A DNA stretch of 6,810 bases, from assembly GCA_030830145.1 (NCBI GenBank), contig JAURNO010000209.1:1-6810 (forward strand), in the 5' to 3' direction. The notes under the pieces are model-generated. The model was given only the letters and a program-made list of their open reading frames with translations. It did no database searches and was not told the DNA's origin. Shown here one piece after another: positions 1 through 6,535 of this stretch (position 1 is its first letter; the number at the start of each line of letters is the position of its first letter). The translations under genes were made by a program, and so were the position numbers. The stretch is from Verrucomicrobiota bacterium. Its GTDB lineage: Bacteria; Verrucomicrobiota; Verrucomicrobiia; Opitutales; Seribacteraceae.

Positions 1-63
1 GCGGCCGGCATGGGGTGCCAATCCGCAATTGAAGCGGAACGCTGGTTGGCCGAACTCAATTAG
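1..63 (+). CDS. trxB: Thioredoxin-disulfide reductase, C-terminal end only (5' truncated by window edge)
   Basis: Reading frame 1 from the first base gives 20 residues, starting AAGMGCQSAIEAER and ending in TAG at 61-63. This matches the extreme C-terminus of bacterial TrxB: the (T/A)AGxGCxAAxxAERYL helix near the FAD site that closes the protein. TrxB is a cytosolic flavoenzyme that uses NADPH to reduce thioredoxin. The catalytic CxxC and both nucleotide-binding motifs would lie upstream of the window and cannot be checked. The stop lies 21 bases before the oleC start on the same strand, so cotranscription with oleC is possible. With only 20 residues visible, another member of the same pyridine-nucleotide reductase family cannot be fully excluded. 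Confidence 0.75.
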   Translation, partial: AAGMGCQSAIEAERWLAELN

Positions 64-84
64 ATTGCTCCAAGCCGGACCCTC

Positions 85-1695
85 ATGACGGCAGGAAACA
101 TAGCGTCCCACCTTAAGGAGGCTTCCGTTCGCCTGCCTGACGAAAAGGCCATCCTTTCGGGTAAAACCGGAGGTTTTCCAGATAAATCTTTCCTCGAACT
201 TTATCGGGACGTCAAAACTACCGCCGCATTTCTTAAGTCAAAAGGGGTTGGCAAGGGGGACAAAACCTTGTTGTTCGTACGATCCGGATATGAATTGATC
301 GTCCTTGCCTTTTCACTTTTTTTCATCGGGGCGGTACCCATAATCATTGATCCGGGCATGGGGCTTAAATCGCTTCTTCGATGCATCCAGTCGACCCTGC
401 CAACTCATATGGTAGGAATCCCCTTGGCTCACTGGGTCGGCAGGTTTTTTCGGAAACCCTTTCAAAGCGTTCGTAATCGCATTCTCGTCCATCCGAAAAC
501 TTTTTTCTCAGATGCCTTGGAGGGCCTCACGGGGAAAGATTTGATTCCAGTGAACAGTTCCCCCGACGAACTTGCCGCCATTGTTTTTACCTCCGGGTCA
601 ACAGGTCCCCCAAAAGGCGTTTGCTACATGAACAAAACCTTCAATGGGCAAATCCGCATGCTCAAGGAGAATTTCGGAATGCAGGAAGGAGAAGTCGACA
701 TGGCCACCTTGCCCATCTTCGCGCTTTTCAACCCAGCGCTCGGAATTACAACCGTAATCCCGGAAATGAATCCCAGCCGACCCGCCAAAGCTTCGGCCGA
801 AAGCCTCGTCGAAACCTTGCAGACCTATGACGTGACGACCGCCTTCGCCTCCCCGGTCATAGGTAGAAAAATCGCCCATTGGTGTATCGATAACAAAACC
901 AGGCTACCCTTGATGAAACGTTTTTTTCTGGCTGGAGCTCCCTCCCCTCCTCAACTGGTCGAGGATTTGGCGTCCATCATGGAAAACGGCAAAGTGATTA
1001 TTCCCTACGGTTCTACCGAAGCCCTTCCGATATCATTCTGTGACCACCTTGAGGTCATGAAGAGCAGAAAGGGAACCGAAAAAGGGCAAGGCTCCTGTCT
1101 GGGCAAACCCTTGCCCGGCGTATCCATCAAATTGCTCCCTGTTTCCTCTTCTCCTTTCGCTCCTGACCCAAAGGAGGTTCAGGACGATCAGGTCGGAGAA
1201 ATCTGCGTTGCCGGTCCCACCGTAACGGAGGAGTATTATCGAATGCCCGGAGCCACGCTCGATTCCAAGTTCAAGAAAGAATCCAAAACTTATCACCGAA
1301 TGGGAGATTTGGGGTATTTCGACCTAAAGGGCAATTTGCGTTTTTTGGGACGCAAGGCCGAACGGATCGAAACAAGCGACGGACCATTGGAAACGGAAAA
1401 GTGCGAACCAATCGTTAACTCGATCGAAGGTGTTCGAAGATCGGCTCTTATCGGCATAGGCCGCAAAAACCCGAAGGAAGCTTGCATTGTAGTAGAGCCC
1501 AAAAAGGGCTTTGGGAACAGCAAGGCCAAAGAGATCTTGCGGCGAAAAATCCTGAACAAGCTACAGGATAGTTGGCCCAAGCATAACATTGAACAGGTCT
1601 TTTTTGAAAAAGCGCTTCCCGTGGATGCCCGTCACAACGCAAAAATTCATCGACTCTCTCTCGCAAAAAAATGGACACGAAAGTTGAATCGATGA
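85..1695 (+). CDS. oleC: OleC, olefin beta-lactone synthetase (AMP-dependent synthetase/ligase family)
   Basis: The protein is a 536-residue cytosolic acyl-adenylating enzyme, about the usual length for OleC. OleC uses ATP to activate a 2-alkyl-3-hydroxy fatty acid and closes it to a beta-lactone, the third step in long-chain olefin synthesis. Adenylation motifs are present in order: P-loop TSGSTGPPKG (169-178), YGSTE (308-312), the GD of HRMGDLG (D408), GRKAER (422-427), and the C-terminal catalytic lysine K520 in DARHNAKIHR. Several stretches are typical of OleC rather than of general acyl-CoA ligases: DPGMG (89-93), the segment at 205-234 containing PIFALFNPALG, TTVIPEM and NPSRPA, and RHNAKIHR. 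No Shine-Dalgarno sequence precedes the ATG, but the first codons (NIASHLKEASVRLPDEKAI) align with the family N-terminus. It sits 21 bases after trxB and 19 before oleD, probably as one transcript. A generic fatty-acid ligase is the alternative, but the oleD neighbour makes that unlikely. Confidence 0.93.
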   Translation: MTAGNIASHLKEASVRLPDEKAILSGKTGGFPDKSFLELYRDVKTTAAFLKSKGVGKGDKTLLFVRSGYELIVLAFSLFFIGAVPIIIDPGMGLKSLLRCIQSTLPTHMVGIPLAHWVGRFFRKPFQSVRNRILVHPKTFFSDALEGLTGKDLIPVNSSPDELAAIVFTSGSTGPPKGVCYMNKTFNGQIRMLKENFGMQEGEVDMATLPIFALFNPALGITTVIPEMNPSRPAKASAESLVETLQTYDVTTAFASPVIGRKIAHWCIDNKTRLPLMKRFFLAGAPSPPQLVEDLASIMENGKVIIPYGSTEALPISFCDHLEVMKSRKGTEKGQGSCLGKPLPGVSIKLLPVSSSPFAPDPKEVQDDQVGEICVAGPTVTEEYYRMPGATLDSKFKKESKTYHRMGDLGYFDLKGNLRFLGRKAERIETSDGPLETEKCEPIVNSIEGVRRSALIGIGRKNPKEACIVVEPKKGFGNSKAKEILRRKILNKLQDSWPKHNIEQVFFEKALPVDARHNAKIHRLSLAKKWTRKLNR

Positions 1696-1714
1696 AAACA
1701 CGCCTCTTCACTTC

Positions 1715-2713
1715 ATGCAGATCTTAGTAACAGGAGGAACTGGTTTTATCGGGCAATCTCTGGTAAAAAAACTTTTGAAACAAGGGCACGACATTCGGAT
1801 CGTTGCTCGTTCCACTCCCCCTTCCGATGAGAAACAACCCAAGGGAGTTACCTATCATTCCTGCGATCTTTCCGCCCAACTACTTCCTTCATCGGCTCTT
1901 TCCGGGGTGGACTTGGTTTTTCACGTTGCCGCAAAAGCGGGCGTTTCAGGTAATTATTCCAGTTACCATTCGGCCAATTATCAAGCGACACTCAACGTGC
2001 TCGAAGGTTGCCTTTCAAGTGGTGTTCCGCGGCTTGTCTACACGAGCACTCCAAGCGTAACTTTTTCGGGCAAACCGATACGTGCAGGGACGGAATCCCT
2101 TCCCTACGCAAAAGACAAAGTTTCATATTATTCACTGACCAAGGCTATGGCCGAGAAGGCCGTTCTGGAAGCACATGATTCTGGGAAATTACAAACCCTC
2201 GCCCTTCGCCCTCACCTCGTTTGGGGAGAGGGAGATCCCCATCTCCTTCCGCGGGTTATCAGCCGACACAAGGCAGGTAAATTAAAAATCGTCGGGGACG
2301 GGAAAAATCAGGTCGACCTGACCCATGTCGACAATGTTTGCCATGCCCACCTTTGTGCAATGAAAACCTTGTTCGAAGATGGGGATGCCGGGGGTAAGGC
2401 TTATTTCATCGGACAGGAAGAACCTGTCCTTCTGTGGCCATGGCTAAACAATCTATTTTCTGAAATAGGCCTCCCTCCTCTCGAAAAAAGCATCGGGTTC
2501 GGCCAAGCTCACTTTGCCGGATTGGTGATGGAAAAGATTTGGCGACTTCTTCCTTTCGAGAGTGACCCTCCCATGACTCGATTCGTTGCCTGCCAACTGG
2601 CTCACGACCATTGGTTCTCGTCCCAATCGGCAAAAACCGACCTTGGATACGAACCTTTGGCCAATATGGAGCAATGCATGGAAAAAACTCTTCCCTGGCT
2701 TCGCAAGCTCTGA
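1715..2713 (+). CDS. oleD: OleD, NADPH-dependent 2-alkyl-3-oxoalkanoate reductase (extended SDR family)
   Basis: The 332-residue extended short-chain dehydrogenase reduces the beta-ketoacid made by OleA to the beta-hydroxyacid that OleC uses. The N-terminal Rossmann motif is GGTGFIG (7-13). The active-site segment LVYTSTPSV (107-115) precedes Y139-S-L-T-K143, the YxxxK catalytic pair; the third catalytic residue is probably T112, with S111 or S114 as alternatives. Further OleD-typical stretches are LRPHLVWGEGD (164 onward), VGDGKNQVDLTHVDNV (193-208) and PPMTRF followed by HDHWFS (285-302), all near-identical in spacing to xanthomonad OleD as I recall it. The ATG is chosen because it puts the glycine motif at the usual distance; no Shine-Dalgarno is visible. 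It follows oleC by 19 bases. Its TGA is only 3 bases from the TGA of the convergent methyltransferase gene, leaving no room for an intergenic terminator. Other 3-beta-HSD-like reductases are the alternative. Confidence 0.92.
   Translation: MQILVTGGTGFIGQSLVKKLLKQGHDIRIVARSTPPSDEKQPKGVTYHSCDLSAQLLPSSALSGVDLVFHVAAKAGVSGNYSSYHSANYQATLNVLEGCLSSGVPRLVYTSTPSVTFSGKPIRAGTESLPYAKDKVSYYSLTKAMAEKAVLEAHDSGKLQTLALRPHLVWGEGDPHLLPRVISRHKAGKLKIVGDGKNQVDLTHVDNVCHAHLCAMKTLFEDGDAGGKAYFIGQEEPVLLWPWLNNLFSEIGLPPLEKSIGFGQAHFAGLVMEKIWRLLPFESDPPMTRFVACQLAHDHWFSSQSAKTDLGYEPLANMEQCMEKTLPWLRKL
2411..2429. repeat. Perfect 7-bp inverted repeat inside oleD
   Basis: GGACAGG (2411-2417), loop AAGAA, then CCTGTCC (2423-2429) form a perfect GC-rich hairpin in the oleD transcript, encoding part of the GQEEPV segment. 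No T-run follows, so it does not look like an intrinsic terminator. It may be chance. Confidence 0.5.
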
Positions 2714-2716
2714 TCT

Positions 2717-3514
2717 TCAGGCCACCGAACGGTTGAATTCCGCAAGAAGACAGGCAGCGCTTGCGTTCAGGTTCAAGGAACTGGCTTCCCCTTTCATCGG
2801 AATGCAGGCCCATTCCTTGATCCGCTCCTTCCAAAATTCGCCCAAACCTTCTTTTTCGCTTCCCAGCACAAAGGCCGTGCCCTCACCCAACCCCAAATTC
2901 CAATAGGGCTTCGAAGACTTGGCGCTCGTTGCGACAACCCTAAGGTTCTCTTTTTCAAGCCAAGAATAAACTTCCTTCTTGGTTCCCGCATTCACCCGCA
3001 AGCTTGCCATTAATCCGCGGGAAGAACGAACGACGTTTGGATTGAAAAAATCCAAAAAGGGTTCCGAGAGCAACAAATGGGTAACACCAAAGGCTTCGGC
3101 CGTCCGTAAGATCGCACCCAAATTTCCGGGTTTCTCAACCTCGTCGAGTACAAGTACGAGCTTGGGTGACTCTGCTGCGGGAGGTAAACCCAGAGCCCAG
3201 GTTTCGGCAACGGCGAGCACACCACCCGGTTCGTTTTTGTATGATGCTTTTGCAAAGGCCTCGGGGCTCAACCTAATTGTAAAACAACCAGACTCGTTCC
3301 GCGCCTCGAGAAATTCCAATCCTTTCTCGGTTTCCGCAAAACCCTCGCAATAATAAATTTCACGAACTTTCCTGCCAGCCTTGAAAAGAGCTTCCACCTC
3401 GGTGATGCCTTCCGCTACGAAAAGGCTCAGTTCCCTTCTCCTCCTCGGTGACTGGCGCAACCGGACCAACTCTTTTACCTTTGGGTTCGTCGTACTCGAT
3501 ATAATCTCGTTCAC
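2717..3514 (-). CDS. SpoU/TrmH-family RNA 2'-O-ribose methyltransferase
   Basis: The protein is a SAM-dependent SPOUT-class enzyme that methylates a ribose 2'-OH in rRNA or tRNA; the target nucleotide cannot be told from sequence. Numbered from the GTG start (265 residues), the N-terminal substrate-binding part carries the family signature TTNPKVKELVRLR...LFVAEG. The knotted catalytic domain follows with motif 1 EKPGNLGAILRTAEA (N131, R137), motif 2 NPNVVRSSRG (R163), and motif 3 in two parts, LGSEKEGL and IPMKGEASSLNLNAS (about 217-252). No ATG exists near the 5' end: the frame is bounded by a TGA at 3569-3571, and the possible starts are TTG at 3544 (275 residues) and GTG at 3514. GTG is preferred because it places the start exactly where homologues begin (NEIxSxxNPKVK); neither has a good ribosome binding site. 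The gene is head to head with the uracil methyltransferase gene and convergent with oleD. Confidence 0.88.
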   Translation of the reverse strand: MNEIISSTTNPKVKELVRLRQSPRRRRELSLFVAEGITEVEALFKAGRKVREIYYCEGFAETEKGLEFLEARNESGCFTIRLSPEAFAKASYKNEPGGVLAVAETWALGLPPAAESPKLVLVLDEVEKPGNLGAILRTAEAFGVTHLLLSEPFLDFFNPNVVRSSRGLMASLRVNAGTKKEVYSWLEKENLRVVATSAKSSKPYWNLGLGEGTAFVLGSEKEGLGEFWKERIKEWACIPMKGEASSLNLNASAACLLAEFNRSVA

Positions 3515-3570
3515 TTGATTGAAAAAAAGGGTTTTGCCTGTCAAGGGCGAGCCCGTTACGAAGAAACTTC

Positions 3571-4800
3571 ATGCAAGATCCTCCAAAAGGCTTTATCGGC
3601 CACCCCTACCCCTATCATCAGGAACTCGAATTAGTTATTGAAAGCGTCACCAATTTGGGATTCGGCATCGCCCGAGATGATGGTTGGGTCATACAGGTTC
3701 CCTTCACCCTTCCGGGGGAGACAATCAAGGCGAAGATCTATCGGAACCATAAAAACTATTCCGATGCCGATTGCGTGGAGATTCTCGACCCCTCGTCCGA
3801 CCGGGTCGAAGCCGAATGCGAACTGTTCGGGGTTTGCGGTGGATGCCAATACCAAGCCGTCCGATACGAAACCCAACTTGAATGGAAACGCAAACAAGTC
3901 AAAGACAGTTTCGACAGAATTGGCGGGATTGATCTTGAGGTTGAGCCTGTCGAACCCTCCCCAAAAACATACGGGTATCGGTCCAAGCTGACCCCCCACT
4001 ACGAAAGAGCGCGTGCATCGGAAAAGAGGAAAGTCGGGTTTCTCAGGCACGGATCGCGAAAGGTACTCATTGACGTCCCGCAATGCCCGATAGCGACGGA
4101 GGCCATTAATAATTCCTTGCCCGCCGCCCGGGAGGAAATCCACCTGATACAGGGTAAGAAAAAAGGAGGCACTCTTCTTTTGCGGGACACCCCGGAAGGA
4201 GTCGTCACCGACCCCAAAAAAACCGCCAGCGAGAGGGTGGGCAACTTGCTTTTTCAATTTAGGGCCGGAGAGTTCTTTCAGAACAATCCTTTTATTTTGC
4301 CCAAGATGGTCGAACACGTCATCGGGCAAGCCAAAGAAAAAAACCCTGAGTTGCTAGTGGATGCCTATTGCGGAGGCGGCTTGTTCAGTTTGTCCGCAGC
4401 GGAATATTTTGAACGGGTAGTAGGGATAGAGATAAGTCGAGAAGGCTTTGAGTGGGCTCGATCCAACGCGCTTTTGAACAAAATCGACAATGCGGAATTT
4501 CTCTTGGGCGACGCATCCACTATTTTTGAGGAACTGCAAAACTGCAAACAAAGGTGTTCCCTCATCATCGATCCACCAAGAAAAGGATGCGACGAAGATT
4601 TTCTCAATCAAACTTTGGAGTTTCGCCCGGAACGCATCATATACGTTTCCTGTGACCCCGCCACTCAGGCACGGGACGTTCAAAAACTAATTGAGGGAGA
4701 ATACCGCATCCTTCAATCCAAGCCATTCGACCTGTTTCCTCAAACCCGACACATCGAAAACGTCGTTACCTTGGAGCTCAACTCACCGATCGATCCCTAA
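3571..4800 (+). CDS. TrmA/RlmD-family RNA (uracil-C5)-methyltransferase with TRAM domain and Fe-S site
   Basis: The 409-residue enzyme transfers a methyl group from SAM to C5 of a uridine, most likely in 23S rRNA as RlmD (U1939) or RlmC (U747) do. A TRAM RNA-binding domain spans about 16-72. The four cysteines expected to hold a [4Fe-4S] cluster are present: C83, C89 and C92 in CELFGVCGGC, and C172 in VPQCPI. The methyltransferase domain shows FFQNNP (235-240, with the conserved Q237), the SAM loop DAYCGGGLFSL (264-274), DPPRKG (334-339), the catalytic nucleophile C361 in YVSCDPAT, and the general base E396 in HIENV. All residues needed for activity appear intact. The exact target (RlmC, RlmD or TrmA-like) is not decided; the TRAM domain and cluster favour an rRNA enzyme over TrmA. 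The ATG has no clear Shine-Dalgarno sequence. The 3' end overlaps the convergent lipoyl gene by 23 bases. Confidence 0.9.
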   Translation: MQDPPKGFIGHPYPYHQELELVIESVTNLGFGIARDDGWVIQVPFTLPGETIKAKIYRNHKNYSDADCVEILDPSSDRVEAECELFGVCGGCQYQAVRYETQLEWKRKQVKDSFDRIGGIDLEVEPVEPSPKTYGYRSKLTPHYERARASEKRKVGFLRHGSRKVLIDVPQCPIATEAINNSLPAAREEIHLIQGKKKGGTLLLRDTPEGVVTDPKKTASERVGNLLFQFRAGEFFQNNPFILPKMVEHVIGQAKEKNPELLVDAYCGGGLFSLSAAEYFERVVGIEISREGFEWARSNALLNKIDNAEFLLGDASTIFEELQNCKQRCSLIIDPPRKGCDEDFLNQTLEFRPERIIYVSCDPATQARDVQKLIEGEYRILQSKPFDLFPQTRHIENVVTLELNSPIDP

Positions 4801-5488
4801 GCCAAGACTGGGAAGAGAATTGCCTTACAAAGGGTACCCGTCCTTTCGAAAATTCTTCGGGCCAATCAAGGTAATCAGGCTGCTCATCGACCAAAGCAGA
4901 GATTTCCTCGATGAAAGTCGAAAAAAACTTCTTCTCATCGAAGTATGAAAGCAAGGTCCGATCCATCGTCCCTTGAATCAAAACTCCCGACCTTGTTCTT
5001 TTCATTGCTGCACCGGCTATTTTTTGACTGCCGTCCTCACTCATGAGATCCCTCGCAACCGGCTCGCGAAAACAATCGCCCGGTATTCCTTTTTGCCTTG
5101 ATTGCGGACAGGGCTTCAGTGAGACCGCGAGATCTTGCGCTTTCAGGCATCGGGACATTGCCTGATGTATTTTTTCGTAAAGATCAAGAGCCGGCATGCC
5201 AAAAGAGTGATGCCCTCTCGGCAAGACCAAGCAGTAAGTCCAGTCTTTGCCATGCCTCACGATTCCACCGCCCGTAGGTCTCCTCACGGTCCTCCCGGCC
5301 TCATCCTTAATATGCTTTCGAACCCATGCCCAATCCTGACCATACCCAAAGCTTGCTTCCGGCCCGACCCAACCGTAATGCCTGAAAGAAGGGGTTTTAG
5401 GTGCGGATTGGTCGTGAAAGAGCCACCAGTCGGTGGCCATGTTTTCAGGACCGTTTTCGATCCGCATTGGAAAGATGTGCAAGCTCAT
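4778..5488 (-). CDS. Lipoate-protein ligase / octanoyltransferase family protein (LplA/LipM-like, short form)
   Basis: The 236-residue protein belongs to the biotin/lipoate A/B ligase fold that attaches lipoate or octanoate to the lysine of E2 and GcvH lipoyl domains. Visible motifs are NMATDWWLF (16-24, the start of the fold), RRPTGGGIVRH (69-79, the ligand-binding glycine loop) and QKIAGAAMKRTRSGVLIQGT (155-174) with the conserved lysine K156. It ends soon after the catalytic fold and lacks the C-terminal accessory domain of E. coli LplA (about 337 residues). C139 in GDCF lies 17 residues before K156, close to where I recall LipM octanoyltransferases carrying their active-site cysteine, so a transferase role is possible. 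The ATG at 5488 is used; M8 is an alternative. It starts 10 bases after the stop of the upstream reductase gene, so the two are probably cotranscribed. Its 3' end overlaps the uracil methyltransferase gene by 23 bases. Ligase versus transferase is unresolved. Confidence 0.85.
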   Translation of the reverse strand: MSLHIFPMRIENGPENMATDWWLFHDQSAPKTPSFRHYGWVGPEASFGYGQDWAWVRKHIKDEAGRTVRRPTGGGIVRHGKDWTYCLVLPRGHHSFGMPALDLYEKIHQAMSRCLKAQDLAVSLKPCPQSRQKGIPGDCFREPVARDLMSEDGSQKIAGAAMKRTRSGVLIQGTMDRTLLSYFDEKKFFSTFIEEISALVDEQPDYLDWPEEFSKGRVPFVRQFSSQSWLRDRSVS

Positions 5489-5498
5489 CCGAAAAAGT

Positions 5499-6458
5499 TC
5501 AAAATCTGGCCACGTATCTGGTCGGATCGTCGGCGTTTTCCCTGTACCACCCGTACAATTGGTCAGGTACGGTTAACTCTGCAAGCTGCTCTTCCAGGTC
5601 AGCTGGACGGGTCTTTAGTTTGCCGACCAGCGGGTTCAGCTCAAAAGCAAGGTGGGCGGGACGGTTTGCAATTTCAACTGGGGCCTCCTTCCTGCTGCCT
5701 CGCTGGAGATGATTGGAAGAAAAACCGAAGCGGTCCAGAATCCGAATACCCAATTCGTATCTGCTTACCTCCTCGCTTCCCGCCCAATGAAACAACCCGT
5801 TTAAATTCGAACGCTCCAGTAGTTCGACCATCGCTTCGGCCACGTTTCCGGCAGAGGAAGGCTGGCGGATCTCATCATCAAAAAGAAGGGGTGGCGAACC
5901 TGTTGCCAAGCCATTGAGAATTCGCTCATGAGGGCTGCGCAGCCCGCTTGGGCTGTTTCCGTTAAGCAAAGTCACCCGCAAAACAACCAGGTTATCGTCG
6001 GTGGTCGCAAGAACCCGCTTTTCCGCCTCCAGTTTTTGCCGACCGTATTCCGTCAAGGGATTGGGCAAGTCGGTGGAGCGATAAGGAGACTGAGTCCCGT
6101 CAAAAACCATGTCCGTGGATACGTGAAGGAAACGAGCGCCCAAATGGGCAGCAATTTCAGCCAAGCGTGTCGTTGCCACCACATTAATCGCATGAGATTC
6201 CCGGGGTGATTCGTTCACGGCATCGGGAGATGAAATTGCCGAGCAATTGATAATCGCGTCTGGCCATTCGTCGAGCAAGGTTCTGGTAAGATTTTGATCA
6301 TCGGTTATGGATAGGGGCGTCACACGACCAATGCCCTTCAATTCATCCGAACCGTTTCCCGAAAAAGAAACCAAATCATATCTTCTGCGAAGGACGGCTT
6401 GTCCCACCGACCAACCCAAAAGACCCGTAGCTCCAAAAAGTGCAACTTTCACACACAA
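5499..6458 (-). CDS. RmlD-like sugar-nucleotide-binding reductase (dTDP-4-dehydrorhamnose reductase family)
   Basis: The 319-residue extended SDR is of the RmlD family, whose best-known member reduces dTDP-4-keto-rhamnose to dTDP-L-rhamnose with NAD(P)H. It has the Rossmann loop GATGLLG (9-15), the INCSAIS segment (70-76), the catalytic STDMVFDG (114-121; RmlD usually has STDYVFDG), Y138-G-R-Q-K142 and the late RPAHLAFEL segment (267-274) equivalent to the RmlD RPxxSxL motif. Core residues are intact. No rmlA, rmlB or rmlC lies nearby, so the substrate is uncertain; general sugar-nucleotide reductases and MAT2B-like proteins share these motifs. The first codon is TTG at 6458, with AAGG seven bases upstream. 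A GTG at 6452, giving MKVALFGATG, fits family N-termini equally well. It is the first gene of a two-gene unit with the lipoyl protein gene and is divergent from hisC. Confidence 0.85.
   Translation of the reverse strand: MCVKVALFGATGLLGWSVGQAVLRRRYDLVSFSGNGSDELKGIGRVTPLSITDDQNLTRTLLDEWPDAIINCSAISSPDAVNESPRESHAINVVATTRLAEIAAHLGARFLHVSTDMVFDGTQSPYRSTDLPNPLTEYGRQKLEAEKRVLATTDDNLVVLRVTLLNGNSPSGLRSPHERILNGLATGSPPLLFDDEIRQPSSAGNVAEAMVELLERSNLNGLFHWAGSEEVSRYELGIRILDRFGFSSNHLQRGSRKEAPVEIANRPAHLAFELNPLVGKLKTRPADLEEQLAELTVPDQLYGWYRENADDPTRYVARF
5932..5955. repeat. 14-bp perfect palindrome overlapping a second hairpin, inside the RmlD-like gene
   Basis: GGGCTGCGCAGCCC (5932-5945) is its own reverse complement. 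Its right arm, CAGCCC (5940-5945), also pairs with GGGCTG at 5950-5955 across a GCTT loop. The three arms GGGCTG, CAGCCC and GGGCTG therefore allow two mutually exclusive hairpins. The segment encodes family-like sequence (about residues 168-175), so it is not an obvious insertion. Confidence 0.55.
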
Positions 6459-6467
6459 TGATAAACC

Positions 6468-6496
6468 TTAGCAGGAGAGATTTCTCAAGATATAAC
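6468..6496 (+). promoter_or_regulatory. Candidate sigma-70-type promoter for hisC (upstream option)
   Basis: TTAGCA at 6468-6473 and TATAAC at 6491-6496 are separated by 17 bases. They match the consensus at 4 of 6 and 5 of 6 positions. Transcription would begin near 6503, giving a leader of about 45 bases that contains GGAGG. This is pattern matching by eye in an AT-rich spacer, and chance matches are common. Confidence 0.3.
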
Positions 6497-6506
6497 AGCT
6501 TATTCC

Positions 6507-6535
6507 TTGATTGGAGGCTTTTCTGCAGTTAGATT
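6507..6535 (+). promoter_or_regulatory. Candidate sigma-70-type promoter for hisC (downstream option)
   Basis: TTGATT at 6507-6512 and TAGATT at 6530-6535 are separated by 17 bases, each matching 4 of 6 consensus positions. If used, transcription would start near 6542, leaving only about six bases before the hisC ATG, so the transcript would be nearly leaderless. This would be consistent with the missing ribosome binding site but is weaker than the upstream option by hexamer score. Confidence 0.22.

Noticed and set aside
1101..1116. Inverted repeat GGGCAA-ACCC-TTGCCC inside oleC
   Set aside because: A 6-bp stem encoding the GKPLPG segment, which is expected in this protein region; no T-run and no second copy seen, so chance is the simplest reading.
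2714..2716. Possible bidirectional terminator between oleD and the SpoU-type gene
   Set aside because: Only 3 bases separate the stop codons, and I saw no hairpin with flanking T/A runs around the junction.
2406..2834. - strand open frame of 142 codons over the oleD and SpoU-type gene ends
   Set aside because: It overlaps two real genes in another frame and has no motif or domain-like composition.
3515..3560. A-run (3524-3530) as a possible frameshift or slippage site near the SpoU-type gene start
   Set aside because: If GTG at 3514 is the start, the run lies in the 5' leader; with the TTG start the frame is open through it. No frame break needs explaining.
3631..4329. - strand open frame of 232 codons opposite the uracil methyltransferase gene
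   Set aside because: It is a shadow of a gene with intact catalytic and cluster motifs; the translation resembles no family.
5135..5917. Long + strand open frame (260 codons) opposite the lipoyl and RmlD-like genes
   Set aside because: It spans the antisense of two well-supported genes, its translation is rich in Arg, Pro and Ser with no recognisable motif, and it would overlap both completely.
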